A stretch of 64,000 nt of DNA from Xylanibacillus composti (GTDB lineage Bacteria; Bacillota; Bacilli; Paenibacillales; K13), in contig NZ_BOVK01000001.1 of NCBI RefSeq assembly GCF_018403685.1, positions 29,547 to 93,546 of the forward strand, read 5' to 3'. Under the pieces are notes generated by a model. It saw only the letters and a list, made by a program, of their open reading frames with translations, had not been told where the DNA came from and made no database searches. A program made the position numbers and the translations under genes. This document shows positions 18,755-27,372 of the stretch, piece after piece (the first letter of the stretch is position 1; the number at the start of each line of letters is the position of its first letter).

Positions 18755-18800
18755 AAAACGACCCTCATCCCAACCATTAGGGACAAGGGTCGTTTTTTTT
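18755..18800. terminator. Bidirectional terminator between bioY and the epimerase-like gene
   Basis: The 11-bp stem AAAACGACCCT/AGGGTCGTTTT has T-runs in both directions. It closes bioY (plus) and the gene ending at 18802 (minus). Confidence 0.88.
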
Positions 18801-18801
18801 G

Positions 18802-19656
18802 CTATACGTTCTGCTCTTCCTCCCGCCAGCTGAACTTTGCTTCAAAATTCAGCAGGCGCTTGGCCTTGCTGCAGTCCTGGAAGCTTTGGAAGCCCTGGAT
18901 CGGCTTCCTCAGTTCGGTATTGGGGAAGTATCGGGCAATCAAATCCTCGGAGCGCACGATGGCGCGCGTCTCATGCGAAGCAATCGTAATAATTTCGTGT
19001 CCGGGAATATCCGCCTCTACCGCGAGTCGAAACGCGCGGGCACAATCCCGAACATCAATGTAGGTCCACAAATTATCGGTAACGCCTCGTTCTGGATTGT
19101 GCAAATCATGAATGAACCAATCTGCTTTATAAATTTCCGTATTGAGGACGGCGCTGATTCGCAGCGATAGGATGGACATCCCGAAGCGCTTGGCCATTCC
19201 TTCTGCGATTTGCTCGCCGACCAGCTTGGACAATCCGTAGCAGTTGTCCGGCGCAGTAGGGTGGTCTTCATCCAACGGCAAATACGCCGGGCTCGTCAGT
19301 TGATGGCTGAACGTAATGCCAAGCGCGCAATCGCTAGAAGCGATCACAAGCTTGGGTAAATTCAAGTTTCCGGCAGCAAGGGCTGCATTGAATACACCAG
19401 TGGTGTTTGTTTGGAATACTCGGGTTTCATCATCCTGGAGCGGGTTCGGAATTCCTGCCAGATGTATGATGGCATCGCATCCCTGAAATGCTTGGAACAG
19501 CTGATCATATACCGTTATGTCAGCTACACGGTTTTCCGCCGGCGATTCTGCCCATGGTTCCATAGTTATGGCTACAACTTCATGTTGATGGTTCAGGAGC
19601 TCATTGACAACGTATTGACCTACGCGTCCTTCCGCCCCGGTTACGCCGATTTTCAT
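18802..19656 (-). CDS. NAD-dependent epimerase/dehydratase family protein
   Basis: A 284-residue extended-SDR protein. The Rossmann motif GAEGRVGQ is at residues 7-14, DAIIHLAG near residue 60 and the catalytic YGLSK near residue 145 (Tyr and Lys retained), preceded by SSDCALG with the catalytic Ser. It resembles the group that acts on nucleotide sugars or uronic acids (UDP-glucose 4-epimerase-like, uronate dehydrogenase-like). The length slightly below 300 favours a simple NAD-dependent sugar oxidoreductase. It stands alone; the substrate is unknown. Confidence 0.85.
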   Translation of the reverse strand: MKIGVTGAEGRVGQYVVNELLNHQHEVVAITMEPWAESPAENRVADITVYDQLFQAFQGCDAIIHLAGIPNPLQDDETRVFQTNTTGVFNAALAAGNLNLPKLVIASSDCALGITFSHQLTSPAYLPLDEDHPTAPDNCYGLSKLVGEQIAEGMAKRFGMSILSLRISAVLNTEIYKADWFIHDLHNPERGVTDNLWTYIDVRDCARAFRLAVEADIPGHEIITIASHETRAIVRSEDLIARYFPNTELRKPIQGFQSFQDCSKAKRLLNFEAKFSWREEEQNV

Positions 19657-19883
19657 AGATGTCTCACCTCAGATTCTGATATGCCTGTCCATTGCCTATG
19701 TAATATACCTCATAAAAGGGATGCGCAACAAGAGCTCAAGTTCTACAAAGGGAAAGCAGATTCCTGTTTCCGAACATCAAGATCATAAATTTCTCCCCTG
19801 GTTGCGCCAATCCTTTCCTGTTTCAGGACTGGAGATGTCAGAAAAAAAACGTTATGAATGGCTGAATTGAAGGAGAACAAATA

Positions 19884-19904
19884 GCCCTTCGCTATCCGAA
19901 GGGC
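19884..19904 (-). terminator. Terminator after the GDSL hydrolase gene
   Basis: A perfect 8-bp stem GCCCTTCG/CGAAGGGC with a 5-base loop is followed on the minus strand by a short T-rich stretch, 32 bp beyond the stop. Confidence 0.6.
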
Positions 19905-19936
19905 CCGCAGATTTTTATTGCAGCCTGTATGGTCAG

Positions 19937-20605
19937 TCAGCGTCCACCTTTGTTGAAGCCAGCTCCCCTTTCTAACGGGCCAAACCCGCAAGCGGCCATT
20001 TGCTCTGCCATCGTGCGGTAACCATTTGCGTTGGGATGAATGCAGTCCTCGGACAGCAGCTGATGCTCTTGTCCGAGGAAGGACGTATACATGTCCGCGA
20101 TAACTAAATTAGGCAGACTGAATTGACGGAGCATCTTATTGTACATTTGCACCCAGAAGACGGATTCCGAAAAGGCGGGGACTGGATTGTACAGGTCCGC
20201 TACACGCAGCAAGTAGGGTTTTGCAGATGAAAGCTTACAAGCTTGTATCACATCGAACATTTCCGCAAACACGGTTCTGCATGCTTTCACCGCCTGCTTC
20301 AGCACGTTTCGGTCGCCTTGCGAAACAAATTGATCGGCTGCCTGCAGCATGTCGTTTCCCCCGGCTGTGATTGTGATGATTTGCGCTTCCTTCAAAGAAG
20401 CTTGTATGGAAGGATCGGTCTTTATAGACTGAAGGATTTCCATGGCCTTGAAACCGTTGACGCCATGATTTTCTGCATGGACGGGGGCTGATAGACGCGA
20501 TTCTGCCAAAGAACGGAATTGTTCTACGAAGCCAAGCCAAGGATGCACGCCGTACCCAACCGTAAGAGAATCGCCTAGCGCCAAGTAATGGATGCTTTCA
20601 CCCAT
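19937..20605 (-). CDS. SGNH/GDSL-type esterase or lipase
   Basis: A 222-residue hydrolase with all four blocks of the SGNH family. These are the nucleophile in LALGDSLTVGYG (Ser13), Gly in the NHGVNG block, Asn in TAGGNDM, and the Asp-x-x-His pair in DCIHPNANG near the C-terminus. No signal peptide is seen, so it is probably cytoplasmic. Bacterial relatives remove acyl groups from lipids, sugars or peptidoglycan; the substrate cannot be deduced. It is preceded by a GGAGGGGCGG stretch as ribosome binding site and is monocistronic. Confidence 0.9.
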   Translation of the reverse strand: MGESIHYLALGDSLTVGYGVHPWLGFVEQFRSLAESRLSAPVHAENHGVNGFKAMEILQSIKTDPSIQASLKEAQIITITAGGNDMLQAADQFVSQGDRNVLKQAVKACRTVFAEMFDVIQACKLSSAKPYLLRVADLYNPVPAFSESVFWVQMYNKMLRQFSLPNLVIADMYTSFLGQEHQLLSEDCIHPNANGYRTMAEQMAACGFGPLERGAGFNKGGR

Positions 20606-20741
20606 GTGCCGCCCCTCCTCTTTTAGAGCATTACTGTATATCTGTATGATAGTCTTTAGACGGAAAATGTCTGAAATCGTCTGTCACTGCTTGTCTTTTT
20701 TGACACAGGTTATTCCGGCTGGATGCTGAAGAAACACAAAG

Positions 20742-20791
20742 AAAAACGCCGCCGCATCCGTCCAATGGAAACTGGACGGATGTAAAAGGCG
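20742..20791 (-). terminator. Strong terminator downstream of the VOC remnant
   Basis: The 10-bp stem CATCCGTCCA/TGGACGGATG is extended by CGCC/GGCG and followed on the minus strand by TTTTTCTTT. It fits as the terminator of the decayed gene at 20829-20918. Confidence 0.75.
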
Positions 20792-20828
20792 CAACATTCA
20801 GCTGCATAGATTAAGCGTGCGACTCTTC

Positions 20829-20918
20829 TTATTTTGACGCAGTTAACGCATTCAGTTCTATCCTGTTTCCTTCCGGATCTGAGATAAATACTTGATGCCA
20901 GCCTGTAATGCTGTCCGC
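20829..20918 (-). pseudogene. C-terminal remnant of a VOC/glyoxalase-family protein
   Basis: Twenty-nine sense codons before a TAA read DSITGWHQVFISDPEGNRIEL and then NALTASK. The DPEGNRIEL block is the typical last strand of glyoxalase/bleomycin-resistance (VOC) proteins, whose final glutamate is a metal ligand. An in-frame stop lies directly upstream and the remaining ~100 codons are absent; the adjacent 40 bp are almost purely A+T. The terminator at 20742-20791 is still intact. This is a deletion remnant, not a functional gene. Confidence 0.7.
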
Positions 20919-20963
20919 TTAATTAATTATATTAAATATAAATATTGATAAATATTAGGGTTG

Positions 20964-20996
20964 TGGAAAAGGACCCCTCCTGGCGATCCTTTTCCA
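20964..20996 (-). terminator. Perfect 10-bp inverted repeat after a small ORF
   Basis: TGGAAAAGGA/TCCTTTTCCA with a 13-base loop lies 14 bp beyond the stop of the ORF at 21010. There is no separate T-run, so termination is only possible, not certain. Confidence 0.4.
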
Positions 20997-21009
20997 AACT
21001 TGCTTCTTC

Positions 21010-21192
21010 TCAGCTCTGGTTTCTGTGTCTAAGAGCGGCATTATCGATATCAATGAACGGATCCGTATCCGCTTCTTGCGAAGGATCGCCGTAAAATATG
21101 CGGTCCATTTCGATGTTCGCCCGCTCTGTATCAGTAAGCTCAGCAGAGCTTCGCTCACGTTCGCCGGCAGCTTCTTCAGATTCCCTTTTCAT
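21010..21192 (-). CDS. Small hydrophilic protein, 60 residues, unknown function
   Basis: Not recognised. The chain is highly charged (KRESEEAAGERERSSAELTDTERANIEMDRI), with a short C-terminal DPFIDIDNAAL segment and no membrane part. GGGAGG stands 12 bases before the ATG. The codon pattern and the ribosome binding site favour a real gene. The small size and lack of a known family leave doubt. Confidence 0.45.
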   Translation of the reverse strand: MKRESEEAAGERERSSAELTDTERANIEMDRIFYGDPSQEADTDPFIDIDNAALRHRNQS

Positions 21193-21373
21193 TACTTTAT
21201 TCGTCCTCCCTTCTCCGGTTTTGGGATAGCGTCCCCGTCTTTAATTGAAACTATCCAGGCGCTCCCTGCATTTCCGAATTACCATTATTTTAGCGCCCCA
21301 ATCTCCTGTTTTCTCTTGTATACTAACAGACAAGAACGCTTCGTTTCATACATAGGAATTGGAGGATATGTAG

Positions 21374-21487
21374 ATGAAAATTGTAGTAGTCAGAAGAAGA
21401 GTCATTCCGAAAAAAGAAGAATTCCTGCAAATACTGGAGAAGATCAAAGAAGAGCACAAAACGGAGAATGGCAGAGAGATTAATTAG
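21374..21487 (+). CDS. 37-residue basic peptide, unknown function
   Basis: An ATG is preceded by the near-perfect ribosome binding site GGAGGA (nine-base spacing). The short product opens with MKIVVVRRRVIPKKEEF and continues with a charged helix (LEKIKEEHKTENGREIN). A TATACT -10 lies at 21319-21324 without a good -35. It ends within the last codons of the convergent gene on the minus strand (4-bp overlap). No family recognised; the ribosome binding site is the main support. Confidence 0.5.
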   Translation: MKIVVVRRRVIPKKEEFLQILEKIKEEHKTENGREIN

Positions 21488-21753
21488 GAAACATGCTGAC
21501 ATTGTTTGCGCAGCAGGCATTGCTTGCGCGCTTCCAAGGCATGACGAATGACACACTGCTTCATATGCGCGCGCTGCTCCATTTCCCCCATGGAGAAGAA
21601 AGCGTCATTTTTGTAAATTTGGATGAAAGCTTGAGACACTGCTTCAATTGCTAGCTCTTCCTTTTCCAGCAAGTAATAGGAAATTTGAAAGCAGTAGGTT
21701 TCATAATGACGCAATGCTGCCGTTTTATCTATCGTAGCTTGCAATCCGGACAC
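21484..21753 (-). CDS. Small protein resembling sigma-factor region 2 only
   Basis: An 89-residue protein. The segment HYETYCFQISYYLLEKEELA and then IEAVSQAFIQIYKNDAFFSM resembles the region 2 helices of ECF-type sigma factors (helix with DAxQE-like loop, then FLxxYxNxxxF). No region 4 follows, and the chain ends with a basic Cys-containing tail. It might be a sigma-derived regulator, an anti-sigma-like decoy, or an unrelated helical protein; similar short proteins occur in Paenibacillus genomes as far as I recall. GGAGTG precedes the start. Convergent with the 37-residue ORF. Confidence 0.55.
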   Translation of the reverse strand: MSGLQATIDKTAALRHYETYCFQISYYLLEKEELAIEAVSQAFIQIYKNDAFFSMGEMEQRAHMKQCVIRHALEARKQCLLRKQCQHVS

Positions 21754-21899
21754 TCCTTCCCAGCAATGACAATATCATCACTATATCGAAAATGATCACT
21801 CGCATATAGTGTCTATCGTCACATTTTCTGCAAAGGATTCTCCTTCTTGATATGACTTTATTCACTAATCATGATGACTGTTCAATCAGTTCAAACGGT

Positions 21900-21955
21900 G
21901 AGGCCAGAGATGCTTGGCTAGCTGCGGCTAGCATGCAACCGCGGCCTCTTTTTTT
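21900..21955 (+). terminator. Plus-strand rho-independent terminator without an obvious gene
   Basis: The stem GAGGCC/GGCCTC with inner GCTAGC/GCTAGC pairing is followed by seven T on the plus strand. No plus-strand coding gene lies upstream, and on the minus strand no T-run follows. Upstream, TTGATA (21847) and CATGAT (21870) with 17-bp spacing could start a short RNA. Confidence 0.6.
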
Positions 21956-21956
21956 G

Positions 21957-23273
21957 TTAATCGCGTTCGTATATGGTGCCGGAACGTCCTGCGAACAGTT
22001 CCGCATATACTTTTTCCGCATACGAATCCGTCATCCCGGCGATATAATCGGCAACAAGTCTCTCCCACGGCCATTTATCCTTGTGCCGTTCGTAGTTCTC
22101 GATCCAGTCAGGCGGGATAATCAGACGGCCGGTTTCCTGATCCTTGAAGCTGTCCCACAAACGGCGGATAATGATTTCGCTTCTTTTCTGCAGTCGCTGT
22201 ACGCGAAAATCCTTGATCATCGTTACCCAAGCCAGCTTCTTCAATATTTCCATCGTTCGATGCAGGTCCAAATCGCGCTTTCCCTCACGAACGAATGTGA
22301 TTTTTTTCCATCCTTTTTCCGTATCGTCGATAATCCCAACCTGGTTTGCGAACAAGCTTACCCACCGCGCCTTCATTTCCCTTCGTGCTCGGGATGCCTC
22401 TCGATCACACTGCGCATAGATATGTTGCCACTGCGCCAAGTAATGCTCGAGTACCTGAATGACTTTCCCTCGGATATCGATCTGGTCCCATTCCATATCC
22501 GTATTTCCCTCATCGCACTCAATCTCCTGAATTAGTGCGCGAATCAGCCGTTCATCCCCGAAAAAGACAGAGGTCATTTGGATTTTCCCTGCACGGATGC
22601 CATCCTCTATATCATGCGTGGAATAAGCGATATCATCGCATAAATCCATCAATTGTGCTTCCAACGTCGCACAGCCGTCCGGCATCTTCCAAGCTCTCCG
22701 AAGCGATGCGATTGCCTCCCACTCGCTTTCATAAACTCCTTTCAAGCGACCCGGCTCACTAAGTGAAAAAGGGTACTTGTTGATGGCAAGGAGTGCTGCG
22801 GCCGTCAAATCGAGTCCGCTTTCGCTGCCTGCTCTTTTCTCCAGGAACATCAGGATGCGGAAATTTTGCGCATTCCCCTCGTAAGGGATGCCGTATGCCT
22901 CCATTAACAAGCTGTTCAACACTTCTTCTCCCTTATGTCCGAATGGCGGGTGACCGAGATCATGGGCGAGTGCGGCGATTTCTACAACCTCTGGCTGCAG
23001 GATGAGTCCTGGGTGCAAGTTTGCGGAGAGGAACGGATAGGTCTTCCCTAACCGGCGGGCAACCTCTCTGGCAATTTGCGATACTTCCAGGGAATGCGTC
23101 AAGCGCGTTCGATAATAGTCCCCCGTACCGGCGCCAAAAACCTGTGACTTGCCCTGCAATCGCCGGAATGCCGGGGTTTGGATCAATCGCGCATAATCCT
23201 TCTCATATTCATCGCGCTCCTCGCTGGATTGCACGTTCTCCATGTCCAGGAGCCTGAATTTTCTAACGTTCAT
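21957..23273 (-). CDS. dgt: dGTPase-like HD-domain triphosphohydrolase
   Basis: A 438-residue cytoplasmic enzyme that splits dGTP (or other dNTPs) to the nucleoside and triphosphate. The HD metal site is complete: His60 in TRLTHSLEVSQIAR and His104-Asp105 in LAHDLGHPPFGHKGE, with the third Asp in LMDLCDDIAYSTHD. The family N-terminal RLIQTPAFRRLQGKSQV is present. The ATG follows a G-rich AGGGGGGGACC site. It is transcribed alone from a TACAAT -10 at 23309-23314. A 13-bp palindrome touches that -10. Confidence 0.92.
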   Translation of the reverse strand: MNVRKFRLLDMENVQSSEERDEYEKDYARLIQTPAFRRLQGKSQVFGAGTGDYYRTRLTHSLEVSQIAREVARRLGKTYPFLSANLHPGLILQPEVVEIAALAHDLGHPPFGHKGEEVLNSLLMEAYGIPYEGNAQNFRILMFLEKRAGSESGLDLTAAALLAINKYPFSLSEPGRLKGVYESEWEAIASLRRAWKMPDGCATLEAQLMDLCDDIAYSTHDIEDGIRAGKIQMTSVFFGDERLIRALIQEIECDEGNTDMEWDQIDIRGKVIQVLEHYLAQWQHIYAQCDREASRARREMKARWVSLFANQVGIIDDTEKGWKKITFVREGKRDLDLHRTMEILKKLAWVTMIKDFRVQRLQKRSEIIIRRLWDSFKDQETGRLIIPPDWIENYERHKDKWPWERLVADYIAGMTDSYAEKVYAELFAGRSGTIYERD

Positions 23274-23308
23274 AGGTCCCCCCCTGCTTTCTTCTCATTC
23301 GTAATCCT

Positions 23309-23327
23309 ATTGTATCACGAATCGTGA
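23309..23327 (-). promoter_or_regulatory. dgt promoter region with palindrome
   Basis: The -10 TACAAT (complement of 23309-23314) is followed upstream by the perfect palindrome TCACG-AAT-CGTGA (23315-23327), lying in the -10/-35 spacer. A bound protein there would occlude the promoter. No regulator is assigned. Confidence 0.4.
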
Positions 23328-23373
23328 CCGTGAAAAAAACAAGGCCTGACCTGATTCCCATTGCCCTTATAAC

Positions 23374-23410
23374 AAAAAGGGCGCCTATGTACCATCCATA
23401 GACACCCCTT
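23374..23410 (-). terminator. Terminator after the aldo/keto reductase gene
   Basis: The hairpin AAGGGGTGTCTATG/CATAGGCGCCCTT with two mismatches is followed by TTTTTGTT on the minus strand, 15 bp after the stop. Confidence 0.65.
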
Positions 23411-23424
23411 CGGTTAAAGCATGA

Positions 23425-24249
23425 TTAGAAATCGAAATTGTCCGGATCTGCCCCGAATCGCTTATTTTGGTTCAGTGCATCGATGCGCTGCATATCTTCC
23501 TCGGACAGCTCAAAATCAAATACTTGCGCGTTTTCTGCGATCCGATGCGGCTTGACTGATTTCGGAATCGTAACGATTTCATTCTGCAGGTCCCAGCGAA
23601 TGATGATCTGTGCCTTGCTCTTGCCGTATTTGGCGGCAAGCTCGTCGAGCAGAGGCACATCCAGATTTCCCTGCATCAGCGGACTCCACGCTTCCAATTG
23701 AATCTGATTTTCACGACAGAACTTTAACAGCGGCTTTTGCGTAAGCAGCGGATGGCATTCCACCTGGTTCACCGCCGGGACAATATCACTGTCATCCATA
23801 ATGTCCTGCAGGTGATGAATTTGGAAATTGCTTACACCGATCGCGCGTACATATCCATCCTTGTACAGCTTCATCAGCGCTTTCCATGTATCGAGATACT
23901 TGCCTTTAACCGGCCAGTGGATCAAATAGAGGTCCAGCACTTCTAGGCCAAGCCGCTTTCGGCTCGCTTCAAACGCTTGCAGCGTGCTTTCGTAGCCCTG
24001 CTCCGAATTCCATACCTTGCTTGTAACGAAGATTTCTTCTCTTGGGACACCGCTTTCCCGGATCGCTTGTCCTACCCCTTGCTCGTTGTTGTAAAGGGCG
24101 GCCGTGTCAATATGGCGATACCCCGTTTCCAAGGCTGCTTTAACGGATGAAATGACTTCATCGCCATCCTCCACCTTGTAAACGCCCAGTCCGAGCCAAG
24201 GCATATTCACCCCGTTATTTAAGGTTGTTGTATCTTGAAGATGCTTCAT
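23425..24249 (-). CDS. Aldo/keto reductase
   Basis: A 274-residue NADPH-dependent TIM-barrel oxidoreductase. The catalytic tetrad is Asp48, Tyr53, Lys78 and His111 (in YRHIDTAALY, VTSKVW, YLIHWP). The cofactor-binding GVSNFQ and IPKSVKPHRIAENAQVFDF segments are at the right places. It is similar in layout to Bacillus YvgN/YtbE, which detoxify aldehydes such as methylglyoxal. AGGAGGACG precedes the ATG. It starts 44 bp after the glutaminase gene, so the two may be co-transcribed. Confidence 0.93.
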   Translation of the reverse strand: MKHLQDTTTLNNGVNMPWLGLGVYKVEDGDEVISSVKAALETGYRHIDTAALYNNEQGVGQAIRESGVPREEIFVTSKVWNSEQGYESTLQAFEASRKRLGLEVLDLYLIHWPVKGKYLDTWKALMKLYKDGYVRAIGVSNFQIHHLQDIMDDSDIVPAVNQVECHPLLTQKPLLKFCRENQIQLEAWSPLMQGNLDVPLLDELAAKYGKSKAQIIIRWDLQNEIVTIPKSVKPHRIAENAQVFDFELSEEDMQRIDALNQNKRFGADPDNFDF

Positions 24250-24293
24250 ATTTTCTCGTCCTCCTTAAATTCTCTGTCGCCTGCTTGCCTCTG

Positions 24294-25226
24294 TCAGAAA
24301 ATACTTAAATCCCAACGTGCAGACAAGCTTTGCAGAAGCTGCACGCCTGCCACGCTATTGCCCTTCTCGCTTAATGCCGGACCGATGACGCCAATGCCCA
24401 TCTGTCCAGGCACAACGGCCAGGATGCCTCCGGAAACTCCGCTTTTCGCGGGAATGCCAACCTGTATGGCGAATTCCCCGGATGCATTGTACATGCCGCA
24501 GGTGATCATGAATACCTTCGCAATTTGAACGTATCTTCGCGGGATCAACTTCTGCCCGCTTTCCGGATCCACGCCGTTGTTCGCAAGAATCATAGCCATT
24601 CGGGCAATATGGCGGCAGGTCACTTCGATCGAACAATGCTTGAAATAAACCTCGAGATGATCCTCCACACTGCCTTCCAGCACTTGATTATGCTTGAGAA
24701 AGTACGCCAACGACCGGTTTCGGTCGGCCGTTGCCGCCTCAGACTCATATACATTCGAGTTGACTGCAATGGTGTCATCTCCCGCCATCGTGCGGATAAA
24801 GGCAAGCAATCGCGCAAAACGCTCGTCAGGAGTTTTCCCGGCTATCATCGAGCTGATAGCAATGGCTCCGGCGTTAATCATCGGATTGAACGGCTTGCCG
24901 GGATTCACCAGCTCCAGCTTCACCATGGAATTGAAATTGTCGCCGGTCGGCTCCATGCCAACCTTGTTGAAGATCCGTTCCTCCCCTTGGTCCATCAGCG
25001 CCAGAATCAGGGAGAAAACCTTGGATATGCTCTGCAGCGTAAAAGATGTGCCGCAGTCTCCAGCCGACACCGGCTCCCGATCGATTCGATGAACGGTAAT
25101 GCCGAGACTGTTCGGTGCACGCTTAGCCAGCTCCGGTATGTAATCGGCCACCTTGCCCTTGGCGCTATATGCTCGCGACTGCTGCAGCAACTCCTCCAGT
25201 ACAACGCGATCCTCCACTGACGACAC
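24294..25226 (-). CDS. glsA: Glutaminase
   Basis: A 310-residue serine-type glutaminase of the beta-lactamase-like fold converting glutamine to glutamate and ammonia. The Ser-x-x-Lys pair is Ser66-Lys69 in TLQSISKVF. Further family marks are KPFNPMINAGAIA, NSNVYESE, a C-terminal TCGMYNASGEFA and the PAKSGVSGGILAVVP loop. The length is standard. A TAAAAT -10 is visible about 25 bp before the start region. It may share a transcript with the aldo/keto reductase. Confidence 0.95.
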   Translation of the reverse strand: MSSVEDRVVLEELLQQSRAYSAKGKVADYIPELAKRAPNSLGITVHRIDREPVSAGDCGTSFTLQSISKVFSLILALMDQGEERIFNKVGMEPTGDNFNSMVKLELVNPGKPFNPMINAGAIAISSMIAGKTPDERFARLLAFIRTMAGDDTIAVNSNVYESEAATADRNRSLAYFLKHNQVLEGSVEDHLEVYFKHCSIEVTCRHIARMAMILANNGVDPESGQKLIPRRYVQIAKVFMITCGMYNASGEFAIQVGIPAKSGVSGGILAVVPGQMGIGVIGPALSEKGNSVAGVQLLQSLSARWDLSIF

Positions 25227-25294
25227 CTCGTTTCGCGACTTTTGGCATTATTTTAACATGTTGGCCTCCCGAATACCAAATCGCGAAGCAGACG

Positions 25295-27304
25295 CTACAG
25301 CCTGATCCAGATCGCTTCCCAAACTCCAAGTTCGGGCAGTGTAATGTGCCAGCGTTGTGCCTCCTCTTTCAAGGACAAGGATTCTCCGGTCATGACAGCG
25401 GTAGCCTGCACAGGCGTCGAATTTAGCCATGCCTTGTCTATGGACACGGACAGCTGACGCTGCACCAAATTGGCCGTCAACGGGCGGCGTCCAGCACCAT
25501 TGACCAGATGAATTAGCACGCCGTCTGTTTTGCGAAAGACAGTTACCTGCACACCAGGGGCATGATCGACTTCTACGGCGAGACTGCCTCCCGCCATATA
25601 GTCGATCAGATTGCGAACCAATTGATAGTGGTCGCCCAGCTTGTATTCCTGAATCAGCTGACTGAACGAAAACGGCAGCAAAACGACTCTCCCCCGCGCA
25701 CAGCGCGCGTGCATCACGAGCGGAATCTCTGTCCGCCGCACAGCCATTGATGCCCGTTCCGGCGGGGCCCCGACACTCTCCAGCGGTGAGAATGGCGGAA
25801 CAAGCGTAATCGGCACTTCTGTATCCGGTAACGGTCGGCAGTATGTTACCTTCCCCCGATGCGGAATCAGCTCGGTCTGCTCCAGCTTGCGCTGCAACGG
25901 GTGGGCGGCTCCTTCAAATCGCATATAAGACGCTATGAGCGGTTCGCTGGTGTACGTTTCCGGCTCAATGCCGAGAAAATCCGATACGTCTTCACGATCA
26001 GGCACCCCTTCTACAATCAGACTGCCGCCTTCGCTTGCGTACCGCTTGACAGCATCGGTAAATGCATCGTTCCACGCAAGCGCTTCCGGGATTACAGCTG
26101 CTTGGTAATGCTTCAGTCTCCCTGCTTCCACCTGTTCCGGCAATAGTACATCGAACGGCACCTGCTGCTCCAAAAACGCTTCCGCCCATCCTTCTGCCGA
26201 GGTAGCCGCGTTCCAAATTAACGCAACCTGATTGTCCGGCTCTGTTCCGGTCATATAGGGCTCGACCTTCTGCACCATGGCATTGTGTTCCTTGACAACT
26301 TCCAGGATGCGCTTGTCTGTAATGGTGTCCGGCACTCCAGTCAATGAATGCCAGATCTGTCCGCCATTCGCAGTAATTTGACACAGCCAGAAGCGATACT
26401 CCGCCGGCGGCAAGCCGGTATGGCGCCAGTCCATGCCCGGGCAGCTGTGAACAATCCCGAAAGGATTCGGATAATCGGGCAGCGTTCTGCCGAGCTTGAT
26501 GCTGAGGGCGGGTTTCCAAAATTCCGGGATATGGCGATGTCCGAGCGACAATACATCCTGCGGTTCTGTACATAGCATCTCCGCTGTTGCCGCACGATCG
26601 TCCAGATTGTCCTTGTACAGGTTATAGTATAGAATAAGCGGAATCTGCGACGCTTCCCGTTGAATGGCCTGATGCAAGTAGTCAATATTGTCCTTCAGAC
26701 AGCGGGTAGCCCAGTCCTTCTGAAATTCGCTGGCATTTTCCGGCAGCTTTTCGCCATAATAATTGAGGTATTTGCGCTTGCACCTGTCGCAGAAGCAAGG
26801 TAGAAAGTTCGGGTTGTTGAAAAAAATCCCATCAATCGGATAGCGCGCCAGCACCTCCTTAATGACAGGAACGGCAACCCCGTCACGCCGATAGTCACCG
26901 TTCGTGCAGGTTGACATCAGCAGGGACCAGGCTCCCGGTCGCTTGGCGCCGAGCACCTGCGGCTCCCCAGCTGCATCCCTGACGAACCATTGCGGCCTCT
27001 GTTGATAAACTGCGTCCTCCGCCTTGCTGAAGTCAAAACGGGCGATAAAGCGGATGCCGCGCTTATGGCAAGCATCAATCACATCCCGAAGCAAGTCTCG
27101 GTCCGCAGGCAAGTATTCGTTCTGCTTATGAAACGGAACTTCTGTCGGATACCATGCGTAAATCCCTCCGACATTGAATACAACGGTATTCGCTCCCATC
27201 TCCTCAAGCTGGGCAGCCAGTCTGCTCGGATCAATCAAGGCTGTGTCCCTAACCTGCAAATTCGGCTGAATGATGCGCAGCGGTTTCTTCCACCAAACGT
27301 CCAT
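25295..27304 (-). CDS. Glycosidase-like protein (GHL6 / beta-galactosidase-trimerisation type), paralog 1
   Basis: 669 residues from the ATG at 27304, which has GAGGAG upstream; an extension to 27394 lacks one and overlaps the YCII gene. The N-terminal half is a TIM-barrel-like domain (LRIIQPNLQVRDTALID, FNVGGIYAWYPTE, RFIARFDFSK, DGIFFNNPNF) with a C-x-C-x2-C motif (PCFCDRCKRKY). The middle is a Rossmann-type domain like the beta-galactosidase trimerisation domain (QVALIWN, AVIPEALAW, GGSLIVEGV), and the end is beta-rich. No signal peptide, so it is cytoplasmic. It is a putative glycoside hydrolase of unknown substrate. Two paralogs lie at 40624 and 46854. Confidence 0.72.
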   Translation of the reverse strand: MDVWWKKPLRIIQPNLQVRDTALIDPSRLAAQLEEMGANTVVFNVGGIYAWYPTEVPFHKQNEYLPADRDLLRDVIDACHKRGIRFIARFDFSKAEDAVYQQRPQWFVRDAAGEPQVLGAKRPGAWSLLMSTCTNGDYRRDGVAVPVIKEVLARYPIDGIFFNNPNFLPCFCDRCKRKYLNYYGEKLPENASEFQKDWATRCLKDNIDYLHQAIQREASQIPLILYYNLYKDNLDDRAATAEMLCTEPQDVLSLGHRHIPEFWKPALSIKLGRTLPDYPNPFGIVHSCPGMDWRHTGLPPAEYRFWLCQITANGGQIWHSLTGVPDTITDKRILEVVKEHNAMVQKVEPYMTGTEPDNQVALIWNAATSAEGWAEAFLEQQVPFDVLLPEQVEAGRLKHYQAAVIPEALAWNDAFTDAVKRYASEGGSLIVEGVPDREDVSDFLGIEPETYTSEPLIASYMRFEGAAHPLQRKLEQTELIPHRGKVTYCRPLPDTEVPITLVPPFSPLESVGAPPERASMAVRRTEIPLVMHARCARGRVVLLPFSFSQLIQEYKLGDHYQLVRNLIDYMAGGSLAVEVDHAPGVQVTVFRKTDGVLIHLVNGAGRRPLTANLVQRQLSVSIDKAWLNSTPVQATAVMTGESLSLKEEAQRWHITLPELGVWEAIWIRL

Positions 27305-27372
27305 GCCCTCTCTCCTCTCTTGCTGATTGGGAAAAGCCGGGACCACATCGATCCCGGCTCTGCGCAGCGCTA

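Noticed and set aside
19743..19991. 82-codon minus-strand frame after the GDSL gene
   Set aside because: It overlaps the GDSL gene and its terminator and has no ribosome binding site.
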